Assembly: GCF_000007305.1 (NCBI RefSeq)
Contig: NC_003413.1
Location: 186,001-250,000 of the forward strand
Source: Pyrococcus furiosus DSM 3638
Lineage (GTDB): Archaea > Methanobacteriota_B > Thermococci > Thermococcales > Thermococcaceae
Direction of reading: 5' to 3'
Length of the DNA: 64,000 nucleotides
A model generated the notes under the pieces. That model saw only the letters and a program-made list of their open reading frames with translations, was not told the origin of the DNA and made no database searches. The first letter of the stretch is position 1, and the number at the start of each line of letters is the position of its first letter. Both the position numbers and the translations under genes were made by a program. This document shows positions 40,261 through 49,632 of the stretch, in pieces.

Positions 40261-41870
40261 TATGCCTCGGCAAGTATTGGCCTTGTTGTCCATTTGTGCT
40301 CCTCTACTTCAATTCTAATGTCGAGAGGCTCGAGCTTTTTAACTTCGAATCCTCTCTTTTTCCCCCACTTCTCTATCTGCCTAAGCACGACCCTTACACC
40401 CAATCTTGCTAGTGGGTAAAACGGAATTAGGAATGGAGAACCTTTCATAACCTTTGGTAGTCCCTTAACTATTTCTCTAGCCATGTGTTTCCATGCGTAG
40501 TATAGGTGAAGGAACTGTCCATAAGTAATCATGTCTTCAACCCTATAGAATTCCTCTCCTTTTAGTACTCCCATTGGGACAAATGCGAGAGGGGTAACTG
40601 TGAAGTGAGCCCTGTTTCCAAGCTTTTCTTCTAGCTCCTTCTCCATGGTTATGATGAGTCTGGCTGTCATTATTTCAGCATCGTCATTATCTCCTGGGAG
40701 ACCGAGAATTGTTGTGTATGCTGGGAACCAATAGTTTTTGTTAAATACATAAGTGGCATTTAATAATACCCAGGGCCACTCTTCTGGAGAGAATGGCTTC
40801 ATTTTGTTGTTCATTAATTTTCCAATTATCTCTGGATCAGCTGTTTCCATTCCTACTTGAATTCCAATCCAATGGGTGTCACTTGCCTCGACAATTCTCG
40901 AGATCTCCTCGATCATTCCTGGGACTGCTAAAGCTCCTGAAGCTGTTCCGTGAGTTGGATTTACGTTTTTTGTATATTTCCTCGCCATTTCAAAAAGTTC
41001 GATTACAGCATCAGCATTCGGATAAAAGTTTTTCCTGTCCTCAACTTTGTAGAGAAAGATGTCCTCACTGTGGAGCCAGGCATGATCAATTCCAGCGTTT
41101 ATGTTAATTTGAATTTCTTTTTCTATGTTTTCAATAGGAATGAATCTTGCCACTCTTAAGTTTGGCTCACAGAACCTGCAGCCTCTACCGCATCCTCTCA
41201 TAACTTCTACCAGCCCTTTGTACGAAGGAGCAACTATAGTTGGAATTTCCTCTACTTTTGGCCAACCCTTAACGAAAATAGTGTCTTCTGCTTCTCCTTC
41301 CATAATCTTATTAACTAAATCACATATAACATGCTCAACTTCCCCAATTACTACATGATCTATCTTTAGCTTTTCTCTCTCTTCCCTCCTCATTTCTAAT
41401 TGCCATGCTCCAGGTCCACCAACAACGATTTTGAAGTCTAACTTTTTCTTCTCTCTAATTTCGTTTATCTTACCGATTAGCTCCCTGAACTTAACTGATG
41501 TATAGTTCCTCCACTGTCCCCCATTAGTGAACATCATGCTAACGGGTCCTAGGCCTAGAGGATCCATTTCATAAAGTCCCACTATTTCTGTGTCTTTGTC
41601 CAAGAACATCTCAATCTTTCTGGGATGAGCTACAACAACCTCATTCCTGGGGAAGCATCTGAGTAGTGCCGCTTCTACTTTTCTCAACCCATATGGGGCT
41701 TGAGTGAGCACACCATTGTCGTCAGGTATTTGAGTGTCTAAAAGTCTGAACACCCACTTTGGAAGCTTATCATATGGAGCACAACCAAGGAAATCGAGGA
41801 GAGGAACGTTTCTGTATGTGCTCGTTAACGTTTCATCAGTTGTTAGCACAATCTTTGCTATCGTTATCAC
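40257..41870 (-). CDS. Radical SAM protein with N-terminal cobalamin-binding-like domain
   Basis: 537 residues if read from GTG 41870. The cluster motif is C227-x3-C231-x2-C234 (CGRGCRFC). The first 200 residues look like the Rossmann-like domain seen before the SAM barrel in B12-type enzymes (KIVVGGPGAWQLE), but the cobalamin signature D-x-H-x-x-G is not evident. The substrate is unknown. The start is doubtful: GAGGAGGTG overlaps the GTG itself, and the codon at normal distance is AUA (41861). The next in-frame GTG is 41849. It meets argX tail to tail with a four-base overlap. Confidence 0.8.
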   Translation of the reverse strand: MITIAKIVLTTDETLTSTYRNVPLLDFLGCAPYDKLPKWVFRLLDTQIPDDNGVLTQAPYGLRKVEAALLRCFPRNEVVVAHPRKIEMFLDKDTEIVGLYEMDPLGLGPVSMMFTNGGQWRNYTSVKFRELIGKINEIREKKKLDFKIVVGGPGAWQLEMRREEREKLKIDHVVIGEVEHVICDLVNKIMEGEAEDTIFVKGWPKVEEIPTIVAPSYKGLVEVMRGCGRGCRFCEPNLRVARFIPIENIEKEIQININAGIDHAWLHSEDIFLYKVEDRKNFYPNADAVIELFEMARKYTKNVNPTHGTASGALAVPGMIEEISRIVEASDTHWIGIQVGMETADPEIIGKLMNNKMKPFSPEEWPWVLLNATYVFNKNYWFPAYTTILGLPGDNDDAEIMTARLIITMEKELEEKLGNRAHFTVTPLAFVPMGVLKGEEFYRVEDMITYGQFLHLYYAWKHMAREIVKGLPKVMKGSPFLIPFYPLARLGVRVVLRQIEKWGKKRGFEVKKLEPLDIRIEVEEHKWTTRPILAEAY

Positions 41871-42004
41871 CTCCTCTATGAAAGAAAAATTTCATACTTA
41901 AAAACATTACGCTGGTAATGAAGTAAAAATGTCAAGAGTTGTCATAATTTGAGACAGTTATTTCTGTAAAAGTTAAAAAGAGACAAAACAATTTTTCATC
42001 TGTC
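41871..42004. promoter_or_regulatory. Divergent promoters for radical SAM gene and METTL5-like gene
   Basis: 134 bases. On the plus strand AAGTTAAAAAG at about 41972-41982 is a TATA-like box some 28 bases before ATG 42005, with no Shine-Dalgarno site, so the methyltransferase mRNA is probably leaderless. On the minus strand GTTTTTAAGTAT (about 41893-41904) serves the radical SAM gene. Nothing else is clear. Confidence 0.5.
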
Positions 42005-42619
42005 ATGAAGAAGAAGGAGCTTGAAATTATACTTTCCAGAGTTAAAGGATTCAAAAATCCCAAACCTTGGCTAGAGCAATACAAAACTCCCGGAAAGGTA
42101 GCATCTACTCTCCTTTGGCTTGCTTATACATTAGGAGATATCAAGGAAAAAATTGTAGCGGACTTGGGTGCGGGAACAGGGGTGTTATCCATTGGTGCGG
42201 CTCTGCTTGGAGCAAAAAAGATCTACGCTGTCGAAATTGACGAGGAGGCCGTTAAAATTCTTTTAGAAAATCTTGAAGAGTTCAAAGTTAGAAATGTTGT
42301 AGAAGTCAAAGTTTCAGATGTTTCTCAATTCTCTGAGAATGTTGATACTGTTGTTATGAATCCTCCCTTTGGCAGCCAGAGAAAGCATGCAGATAGACCA
42401 TTTCTAACGAAGGCGTTTGAAGTGAGTGATGTTGTTTATTCTATTCACTTAGCAAAGCCTGAAGTTAGGGATTTTATTCGAAGATTCTCCCAAGAGCATG
42501 GGTTTTTAATTACCCATAAAATAACGGAAGAACTGGTAATTCCTGCTCAGTTCTTCTTTCATAGAAAAAGGTTAGAAAGAATAAAAGTTGATATCTATCG
42601 CTTTTCTAGGATTTTTTAA
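42005..42619 (+). CDS. METTL5-like N6-adenine RNA methyltransferase
   Basis: 204 residues. The SAM site is [15 protein letters not shown] (51-65) with acidic E77 in YAVEIDEEA; the catalytic motif is N119-P-P-F, typical of adenine N6-methyltransferases. The start [21 protein letters not shown] and the tail [12 protein letters not shown] fit the METTL5 type, whose human member modifies 18S rRNA. The archaeal target is probably rRNA, but this is inferred. It overlaps the polymerase gene end by 14 bases, convergent. Confidence 0.85.
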   Translation: MKKKELEIILSRVKGFKNPKPWLEQYKTPGKVASTLLWLAYTLGDIKEKIVADLGAGTGVLSIGAALLGAKKIYAVEIDEEAVKILLENLEEFKVRNVVEVKVSDVSQFSENVDTVVMNPPFGSQRKHADRPFLTKAFEVSDVVYSIHLAKPEVRDFIRRFSQEHGFLITHKITEELVIPAQFFFHRKRLERIKVDIYRFSRIF

Positions 42620-44933
42620 TGTTAAGCCAGGAAGTTAGGCCGACTTGTCTTGTCTTTTGGTATCTGAGGTCTTCCTTTCTGTATCCAAATCCCTCCAATA
42701 TCCTAAGTACCGCTGGAAGAACCTGGTTCTCAATGTAATATTCTGCGTCATACTTGTGCTTTTTGGGATCGTATTCCTCAGCTAGAATTGCCCTATTGCT
42801 AATTGGACCATCGCCTCTAAGTACTATGTATCCAATTACCATTCCTGGCTTTATTTTAACTCCTTTAGCAGCTAGTTTCTTTGCAACAGCTACGTGAGGA
42901 CCTATCGCCTTATACTCATGTAATGGTCTTGTTATCTGCTCATATATTGCGAGCTTCTCTGGTGGAATTTCATAATTGGCAAGCTTTTGTATTACTTCTT
43001 TTACTATTCTCACAGCTTCTTCAACATCTCCGTGTTTTAGTATTGTCTCCAAAACTCTAGCTTGAGTTTCTTTTGCAATTTCACTCCAATCTCTCCTAAC
43101 TATCTCTAAACCACGAGTAATGACTTTTCCTTCTTCATCTATTACTGCATACCTCTTCTTCGTAACGAAGAATCCCCTCTTATAAAACCCTTCATATTCA
43201 AGCTCTAGCAGTCCAGGGAGCTTTGAATTTATGTATTTTACAAATTCTAGAGCCTTTTTCTTTATTTCCTCACTTTCTCCTCCTGGGATAGTTGCATAGA
43301 GACCATCAGTGTCAATGTAGAGGACTTTAAATCCAAACTTTTCTTCGAGCTCCTTCCATACTAACTCGATGTACTTTCTTCCCCAGGCAGTAACGCTCTC
43401 AGCACACTCCTTACAGTACCATCTTGCTTTTGCATAGCCATAATATCCGTAGAAAGAATTTGCTAAGAGTTTTATCGCTTTTTGTCTATAGTCAAGGAGT
43501 ATTTTTTCTATAGGATCTTGAGTTTCCTTCATTTTTGTCTTAATCTTTTGTCTTTCCTCTAACAAATGTCCCAAGAGACTTGGTATAAAACCAGGGATGT
43601 CCTTGCAGAACTTGTGGCCTACTTGAGGAGCGATATCATAGTTCTTGCATCCCTCAAGATTTAGAGTATCGGGAGAAACATTGTGGGTAATTATAATCGA
43701 GGGATATAGGGCTCTAAAATCTAGGTATACTATGTTTTCCCACAACCCCTTTTCTGGCTCTTTAACGAATCCACCTGTGTAGCTCTCCCTGAGCCTTCTT
43801 TGATACTCCTCTTCACTTGGCTTGTTTGGAGCTACTTCGTTTCTTTCGTAGGCTTTCCTAAGTAAGAACCACTCTACAAGGTTCCCTGTGCTTGACCTTG
43901 AAACATCCCATAAAGGTTGTCCAACTAATCTTGAAAGCTGAATTTCCATTGGAAGGAATTCTTTCCCGAGTTCATAAGTTGCCTTTGCATCTTCCATCGA
44001 GTATTTGGCAACTCTCTCAAGGTTCTCTCCACTTTCCCAGGCTTTTGCTATCTCGTCGGCGTATACCTTCTCCTTTGGCTTTCCAAAAATTGCTTCATAT
44101 ACAGCCTCTAGTGTGTATGTTGGGAGATTTATTGTCCTTGTTATTACATGATACAAGTCGAAATGTATTCTTCCCTTGACTTCTACAGCCGTCATATCGC
44201 CTATTCTCTGCATCTTGGGCTCGCTTCCATCTCTTCCAATGGTTAATTTAATCCCAAGTTTTTCTGCCCTTTTCGCTAAATATGGGAAGTCGAATGAGTC
44301 TCCATTATAAGTAACTATAATGTCAGGATCCTTCTCCCTGATAATCCTGAGAAATCTCTTTATCATCTCTCTCTCGCTTGATACAACCTCAACGTATGGA
44401 AGATCTATGTTTTTCCAAGTAATCACCTTTGCTTCATTTTCATCTGCATAACTAATCATTATAATTGGGCCTTTTCCAAACTCTTCTCCTTCGTGATAGA
44501 GGGTTTCTATATCGAAGGCAAGAATCTTTAGCTCTTCTTCCCCCTCCATTGGTATTAGGCCTTTGTCGATGAGGTATCTCTTTGCAAATGGAATATCGTA
44601 TTCGAAGATGTCCACAACTGCTGGATGTTCTCTAACTTTTTCTCTAATAGTGGGAACATCTTGGGGATGTTCCAAATAAAGTTTCCACACGGTAATAGGC
44701 TTGCCGAGAAACTTTTTCTCAACCTTCTCTACATCAACAATTCTCACAATCTTTCCATGCCTTTCCCCCGTTATTTTCTTAACTTCTTCAATCTTTGAAT
44801 CATCCCTGAGAAGAGCGTAAATGTATGGTCTAAAAGTTCTATCATGCTCTATCTTAAATTTTCCGTTCTCTTTTTTGAATAGCCTAATAACAGGTTTTCC
44901 TTCTTCAGTTATGTAATCCACATCTAAAATCAT
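42606..44933 (-). CDS. pol: Family B DNA polymerase (Pfu DNA polymerase)
   Basis: 775 residues, recognised as the Pfu replicative/repair polymerase. Exonuclease acids are D141 and E143 ([10 protein letters not shown]), D215 ([10 protein letters not shown]) and D315 ([10 protein letters not shown]). Polymerase motif A is [10 protein letters not shown] (D405), motif [13 protein letters not shown], and motif [11 protein letters not shown] (D541, D543). [15 protein letters not shown] and CKEC supply the two disulfides of Thermococcales enzymes. The N-terminal domain reads ahead for uracil in this family. ATG 44933 gives the known MILDVDY start. Unlike several relatives, it has no intein. Confidence 0.99.
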
Positions 44934-45033
44934 TATGCTCCCCACATATCTACTAACTCAGTTTGGAGTATAAAACCTTCTCTATAACTATACTTAAAAA
45001 TCTCATAAGAGAGAAAATAGGGGAGGTGTAGAG
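44934..45033. promoter_or_regulatory. Divergent promoters of pol and the MBL-fold gene
   Basis: 100 bases between the two starts. On the minus strand TTTTATACTCC (about 44965-44975) is the likely pol TATA. On the plus strand CTATACTTAAAAATC (about 44988-45002) serves the MBL-fold gene, with GGGGAGGTG at about 45020-45028 as ribosome site. No further element stands out. Confidence 0.55.
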
Positions 45034-45846
45034 TTGATAGAAATAACCTTCTTGGGCGGTGGTGGAGGAAGATTTGTCACTATAACCCAGGTTAGAGCGA
45101 CTGGGGGATTCTTCATAAAGGCGAGTAAGAACATATATGTGGACCCAGGACCAGGGGCATTGGTTAGAATGTGGAGATACAAGATAGATCCACGGAAAGT
45201 TGATGTTCTCTTTATCTCCCATAGGCATACGGATCACTGCAATGATGCAGAAGTTCTTGTTGAGGGTATGACATATGGAGTTACAAAGAAGAGGGGAACT
45301 TTAATTGGGTCAAAGAGCGTTGTTCATGGTGATGAAAACCACACCCCTGCCCTAAGCAAGTATCACTTAGATGCTTTAGAGGAAGTTCATGCTCCAAATC
45401 CTGGGGATAGGTTCAAAATTGGGGAGGATGAAATGATAATAACTCCTTCACTTCACAGTGATCCAACTACGATAGGCTTTAGGTTAAAGACTTCTTATGG
45501 TGACATCTCCTACATCCCAGATACTGAGTACTTTGAGGAGTTGGTAAAGTGGCATGATGGAGCAAGAGTTATAATAGCAGCGGTCACAAGGCCAAGGGAC
45601 ATGAGAATTCCTTTCCACTTATCCTCTGAAGATGCAGTTTATCTACTTAAATCAATGAAGCAGAAGCCGGAAGTTTTCATCATGACCCATGCTGGAATGA
45701 AGATGCACTTTGCAGGGCCTTACAAAGAGGCTCAGTTTATTCAAAACTTAACAGGAGTTAAAACATATGTAGCGAAGGAAGGATTTAAGGTAAGTATTGG
45801 AAAAGAAATTAGCGTTAAGACCTTAAGGCCTGCGAGGTTTGTTTAG
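45034..45846 (+). CDS. MBL-fold metal-dependent hydrolase
   Basis: 270 residues from TTG 45034, with GGAGGTG six bases before. Metal ligands are H63, H65, D67 and H68 (SHRHTDHCND), later His in PSLHSDPTTIG, Asp in YIPDTEYF and His in FIMTHAGMKMHF, so both metals could be held. The core resembles UlaG-like or RNase Z-like proteins, but the insert and the lack of a beta-CASP domain leave the substrate open. It converges with the next PP-loop gene, overlapping four bases. Confidence 0.85.
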   Translation: MIEITFLGGGGGRFVTITQVRATGGFFIKASKNIYVDPGPGALVRMWRYKIDPRKVDVLFISHRHTDHCNDAEVLVEGMTYGVTKKRGTLIGSKSVVHGDENHTPALSKYHLDALEEVHAPNPGDRFKIGEDEMIITPSLHSDPTTIGFRLKTSYGDISYIPDTEYFEELVKWHDGARVIIAAVTRPRDMRIPFHLSSEDAVYLLKSMKQKPEVFIMTHAGMKMHFAGPYKEAQFIQNLTGVKTYVAKEGFKVSIGKEISVKTLRPARFV

Positions 45847-46583
45847 GCCCTTAAAATATCTATTATTAATTCCTTCGCAAATTCTTTTGGCAGTGCCCCT
45901 CCCCTAAGCTCTCTTAGAACTCTTTGGAGACCAAACTTCTTCAAGACTGGAGCTCTCTTGGCAGCTTCCTTCCAGAGGGGACAACCATATTTTAGCTCAT
46001 ATTTCTTCCATCCAAGTATCTCTAAGAGTTCTTTCTTGTCAAGAGCCAAAAAGGCAGGTAAATTAAGGATGACGATTCCATCTTTCTCGTATATTGACCC
46101 ACTTCCCACCGTTAGCATGTCCCCACTTGCCACAATTTCGGCTCCCAACTCTCTTGCTCTTTCTTCTACTGCTCTCATGACCATTGAGTGACATCTTCCA
46201 CAAATTGCAGTTCTCTTTCTTATTAAATCTTCCATCACTTCCATATATTCTGGAATTTCAACAAAAATAGCTCCTCCACTTTCTAATCTTTTTAGGACTT
46301 CATCTCTCATTTGGGGTAACTTTGCTGTAATTGGGTATACCTTGAAACCTGCCCAAGCTAGGATTTTATAAGTTGCTGAGCTGTCACTCCCTCCAGAAAA
46401 TGCTACTGCAACTTTCGAGTTTAATTCTTTCTCCTCAATTTTTATTCCCTTTAATCTTATTAGAACAAGTTCTCTCAACCTTTCATAGCTCTCCTGGGAA
46501 AGAAAGTCTCTTACCCTCTCTAAAGCTCTTAAGCTACTTTCAAGCCTAAAGATCTTCTCAAACTTTTCAGCTTTTTTGAGCAT
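45843..46583 (-). CDS. PP-loop ATPase of unknown target
   Basis: 246 residues. The PP-loop AFSGGSDSSATYKIL (about 61-75) is intact; Asp replaces nothing essential, but Ser stands where many enzymes have Lys (SGGSDS instead of SGGKDS). CGRCHSMVMRAVEERARELG (about 133-152) holds a C-x-x-C pair that may bind metal or sulfur, and GASGDMLTVGSGS-like ASGDMLTVGSGS follows. It resembles an archaeal group of predicted PP-loop ATPases with no known substrate. tRNA thiolation or cofactor synthesis is possible. It lies 37 bases after enolase gene sequence, on the same strand but downstream. Confidence 0.75.
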   Translation of the reverse strand: MLKKAEKFEKIFRLESSLRALERVRDFLSQESYERLRELVLIRLKGIKIEEKELNSKVAVAFSGGSDSSATYKILAWAGFKVYPITAKLPQMRDEVLKRLESGGAIFVEIPEYMEVMEDLIRKRTAICGRCHSMVMRAVEERARELGAEIVASGDMLTVGSGSIYEKDGIVILNLPAFLALDKKELLEILGWKKYELKYGCPLWKEAAKRAPVLKKFGLQRVLRELRGGALPKEFAKELIIDILRA

Positions 46584-46620
46584 GGTTAAGAAATAGTGAG
46601 AAAATTAAAAAGGTTAATGC

Positions 46621-47913
46621 TCAGAAGAAGACCTTCCTAAACCTCTTCCCAGCGTAGACTGCAACACCTTCAAGCTCTTCCTCAATTCTAATTAGCTGGT
46701 TGTACTTGGCATTTCTGTCGCTTCTGGCTGGGGCCCCCGTTTTTATTTGACCAGCATTTAATGCTACTGCTAAGTCGGCAATGGTAGCATCTTCCGTTTC
46801 TCCGGACCTGTGGGAGACTATTACCCCATATCCTGCTCTGAATGCTGTAAATGCGGCATCCATGGCCTCACTCAACGTCCCTATCTGGTTCACTTTGAGC
46901 AGGAGTGCGTTTGCAGCTCCAAGTTCAATTCCTTTTCTTAGTCTCTTTGGATTTGTGACGAAGAGGTCATCACCAACAATTTGAACCTTGTGCCCAAGTT
47001 CTTTAGTTATCATCACGAATCCTTCCCAGTCTTCTTCGTGGAATGGGTCTTCAATTGAGACAATTGGATATGTCGATGTTAGGTCTTTGTAAAGTTCGAG
47101 AAGCTCTCCTCTGTCGTATTCTTTCCCACCAACTACGTATTTTCCAGTCTCCTCGTTGAAGAGTTCGCTTGATGCAACGTCTAAGGCCAATGCAATCTCG
47201 TCTCCGGGTTTATATCCAGCTTCTTCTATTGCCTTAATAAGCACATCTAGGGGTTCGGTAACTTCCTTCATTGGAGGTGCAAATCCTCCCTCATCTCCAA
47301 CGTTTACGGCATTCTTTCCGTACTTCTCCATAATGACTTTCTTAAGGACGTGGTAGGTCTCTGATACCCATCTAATTGCCTCTCTGAAGGAATCTGCCCC
47401 AATTGGCATTATCATAAATTCTTGGAAGTCTAAGTCATTTCCTGCGTGAACTCCTCCGTTTATAACGTTGCTAAGTGGGACTGGGAGAACGTAAGCGTTT
47501 ACTCCTCCCAAGTATTGATAGAGTGGTAGTTCAAGGGAGTTCGCAGCGGCCTTTGCAACGGCAAGAGAGACTGCCAAAATGGCATTTGCACCCACGTTGC
47601 TCTTGTTTTCTGTTCCATCAAGCTCTAAGAGAAGAGCATCTATTTCTCTCTGCCATCTAACGTCCATTCCTATAAGCTCAGGAGCAATTATTTTGTTGAC
47701 GTTTTCCACTGCCCTTCTAACTCCTTTTCCATGATACCTCTTTCCGCCATCCCTAAGCTCTAGGGCCTCATGAGTTCCTGTAGAAGCTCCACTTGGGACA
47801 GCGGCTCTGCCCATACCAACATGTGTATAAACGTCAACTTCTACTGTTGGATTTCCCCTGCTGTCTAGTATTTCTCTTGCCACTACACCAACAATTTCAT
47901 AAGGGTTCTCCAT
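46621..47913 (-). CDS. eno: Enolase
   Basis: 430 residues, normal. It converts 2-phosphoglycerate and phosphoenolpyruvate. Marks are [11 protein letters not shown] and [17 protein letters not shown] near the N-terminus, [22 protein letters not shown] and VGDDLFVTN (magnesium ligands), [13 protein letters not shown] with the catalytic Lys, and [12 protein letters not shown] 47913 has GGTGAT shortly before it. It lies 34 bases after the maf-like gene on the same strand, so both may share a transcript, along with the PP-loop gene behind. Confidence 0.97.
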   Translation of the reverse strand: MENPYEIVGVVAREILDSRGNPTVEVDVYTHVGMGRAAVPSGASTGTHEALELRDGGKRYHGKGVRRAVENVNKIIAPELIGMDVRWQREIDALLLELDGTENKSNVGANAILAVSLAVAKAAANSLELPLYQYLGGVNAYVLPVPLSNVINGGVHAGNDLDFQEFMIMPIGADSFREAIRWVSETYHVLKKVIMEKYGKNAVNVGDEGGFAPPMKEVTEPLDVLIKAIEEAGYKPGDEIALALDVASSELFNEETGKYVVGGKEYDRGELLELYKDLTSTYPIVSIEDPFHEEDWEGFVMITKELGHKVQIVGDDLFVTNPKRLRKGIELGAANALLLKVNQIGTLSEAMDAAFTAFRAGYGVIVSHRSGETEDATIADLAVALNAGQIKTGAPARSDRNAKYNQLIRIEEELEGVAVYAGKRFRKVFF

Positions 47914-47947
47914 TGTTAATCACCAGAGATGATAAGGGAGACGTTAT

Positions 47948-48520
47948 TTAAAATATTCTCTTGAGTTTATGACCAAGCTCAATAAGTTTAATAATTACGA
48001 TTATTGGAAGTCCCACTACGTTGTAATAATCTCCCTCAATATGTTCAACCAAGATTGCACCGAATCCTTGAATACCATACCCTCCTGCTTTATCTCTCCA
48101 TTCTTGGGTTGATATGTACCACTCAATAAGATCATCTGAAAGTTCTCTAAATTTGACCTTGGTGATTTCTGCTCCTTCAATAATTTTATCACCAGATATT
48201 ATACAATATCCAGTCACGACTTCGTGAGTTTTTCCACTTAATTGTTTTAGCATTTTTCTTGCTTCTTCAGAATCTTTGGGCTTTCCTAGGATTTTTCCGT
48301 TAAGTGTTACTATTGTATCTGCAGCTATGATTGTATCGGTAGGAAACTTCACTGCTAAATCAAATGCTTTCGCTTTAGCTATCTTAATCGCGGTTTCTGT
48401 GGGGTCTTTTTCTTTTATTTTATCCTCATTAACATTGCTGGGGTGGACTATTATGTCAAAGAACCTGCTTAAAATCTCCCTTCTTCTGGGGCTTGATGAA
48501 GCGAGGATTATTTTCTTCAT
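47948..48520 (-). CDS. Maf-like nucleoside triphosphate pyrophosphatase
   Basis: 190 residues from ATG 48520. Maf proteins hydrolyse dTTP, UTP or modified NTPs to monophosphates. Family marks are ILASSSPRRREILSR, IIAADTIVTLNGKILGKPKD and GGYGIQGFGAILVEHIEGDYYNVVGLP. I took the ATG over TTG 48535. There is no Shine-Dalgarno site and ATTTAAAAAT near 48543-48553 lies about 28 bases upstream, so the mRNA is probably leaderless and starts at the ATG. Confidence 0.92.
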   Translation of the reverse strand: MKKIILASSSPRRREILSRFFDIIVHPSNVNEDKIKEKDPTETAIKIAKAKAFDLAVKFPTDTIIAADTIVTLNGKILGKPKDSEEARKMLKQLSGKTHEVVTGYCIISGDKIIEGAEITKVKFRELSDDLIEWYISTQEWRDKAGGYGIQGFGAILVEHIEGDYYNVVGLPIIVIIKLIELGHKLKRIF

Positions 48521-48540
48521 GGTGGAAAAGTCCAACTAAA

Positions 48541-48644
48541 GATTTTTAAATATTCGATCTCCACAAACCAATGCAAAACCGATCATCAAGCATGGCTCGG
48601 GGGTGTCCGGATAGGAGCCACCGGGCCCTGTAGGAGGGATGAAA
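48541..48644 (+). promoter_or_regulatory. GC-rich structured leader of the L44e-S27e operon, with shared TATA element
   Basis: The TATA-like TTTTTAAATATT (about 48543-48554) can serve L44e on plus and the maf-like gene on minus. About 20-50 bases later the DNA turns very GC-rich (48594-48638), odd in this AT-rich genome. Hairpin one: GGTGTCC (48602-48608), loop GGATA, GGA and CACC (48614-48616 and 48619-48622). Hairpin two: CCCT (48626-48629) pairs with AGGG (48635-48638), part of the ribosome site AGGAGGG. An alternative stem GGCTC (48594-48598) with GAGCC (48615-48619) excludes hairpin one. This suggests feedback control or a small RNA. Confidence 0.55.
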
Positions 48645-48929
48645 ATGAAGTATCCAAAGCAAATAAGGACTTATTGCCCGTTTTGTAAGAAACACACAAT
48701 CCACAAGGTAGAAAGAGTAAAAAAGAGGCCGAGGAGTGAGCTTAGTGCAGGTCAGAGAAGGTTCAGGAGGATACTTAAGGGTTATGGAGGATTCCCAAGG
48801 CCCAAGCCAGAGGGCAGAGAAAAGCCAGTTAAAAAGCTAGACTTGAGATTCAGATGCACTGAGTGTGGAAAAGCTCACACTAGAGGAAGAGGATTTAGAG
48901 TAAAGAAGTTTGAGCTAGTGGAGGGATGA
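48645..48929 (+). CDS. rpl44e: Ribosomal protein L44e
   Basis: 94 residues from ATG 48645. A component of the large ribosomal subunit near the E site. Zinc cysteines are seen in [10 protein letters not shown] and RCTECGKAH. The basic central loop [17 protein letters not shown] is typical of archaeal and eukaryal L44e. I chose the second ATG because GGAGGG (48633-48638) touches ATG 48639 but lies six bases before ATG 48645. S27e follows after four bases, the usual archaeal pair. Confidence 0.97.
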
Positions 48930-48933
48930 GCGA

Positions 48934-49125
48934 ATGGCTAAGCCAATAATTCCAATGCCAAGATCAAGATTTCTAAGAGTGAAGTGCATTGACTGTGGAA
49001 ATGAGCAGATAGTATTTAGCCATCCAGCAACTAAAGTAAGATGCCTAATTTGCGGAGCAACTCTTGTTGAGCCAACAGGTGGAAAGGGAATTGTAAAAGC
49101 TAAGATCCTTGAAGTTCTAGAGTGA
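48934..49125 (+). CDS. rps27e: Ribosomal protein S27e
   Basis: 63 residues, a small-subunit zinc protein. The C4 zinc finger is formed by [10 protein letters not shown] and [10 protein letters not shown]. It starts four bases after L44e, within reach of GGAGGGATGAGCG. The last 26 bases overlap the convergent QueD-like gene. Nothing is odd. Confidence 0.97.
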
Positions 49126-49555
49126 CCTCCGCATAACTTCTCGGGTCTTCCCAAACCCTAACCTTTATTTCATAAATGTTTTTGTCTGCTTTCTCTAATA
49201 TTTTCTCTACAAACCATTCTGCTAGATATTCTGCAGTAACATTTGGTTTATCTATCACAACTACTTCACTCCTGGGAATCTCAAGTGTTTTTTGGTTTTT
49301 CTTAACGACTATAAATTCTTCTCTTTCCTCTATCCAATTTTTGCTAACTATAATCTTGTGATCTAACTCTTTTATAAGATCGCTTAAATGATTGAAATCA
49401 AAGATCATCCCTTGCTCGTTAATATCCCCATAAATCTCAATTTCAATCCTGTAGGTATGCCCATGAATTCTCTTGCACTTGCTTTCATATGGCAAGTCCA
49501 GTAGATGGCTACTATCAAATTCTTTGGTCCAGTAAATTTTTCTCTTTATTTTCAT
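49100..49555 (-). CDS. queD: QueD/PTPS family enzyme (6-carboxytetrahydropterin synthase-like)
   Basis: 151 residues. Zinc ligands are H17 (SSHLL) and H31 and H33 (CKRIHGHTY), and the catalytic Cys27 is present at the C-x3-H-G-H spacing seen in QueD. Further marks are [19 protein letters not shown] and [11 protein letters not shown], and [10 protein letters not shown] contains the pterin-binding Glu region. QueD makes the precursor of 7-deazaguanines, here for archaeosine in tRNA; a true PTPS role is less likely but not excluded. Divergent from HPS-PHI. Confidence 0.88.
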   Translation of the reverse strand: MKIKRKIYWTKEFDSSHLLDLPYESKCKRIHGHTYRIEIEIYGDINEQGMIFDFNHLSDLIKELDHKIIVSKNWIEEREEFIVVKKNQKTLEIPRSEVVVIDKPNVTAEYLAEWFVEKILEKADKNIYEIKVRVWEDPRSYAEVTLELQGS

Positions 49556-49632
49556 ATTTATCCCCCTCTGATAATACTACAAATATAAAAACTTTAAAAG
49601 AGCACCCTCTAAAACAAAAACGGGTGTGTGTT
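49556..49632. promoter_or_regulatory. Divergent queD / HPS-PHI promoter region
   Basis: 77 bases. TTTATATTTG on the minus strand (about 49581-49590) is the likely TATA for queD. On the plus strand CTTTAAAAGAG (about 49591-49602) lies some 35 bases before ATG 49633. GGGTGTGTG just before the ATG may be a ribosome site. Confidence 0.45.

Noticed and set aside
48541-48640. TTGATGATC on the minus strand, possible box C of a guide RNA before L44e
   Set aside because: No box D is found on that strand within 80 bases; the plus-strand hairpins explain the GC-rich part better.
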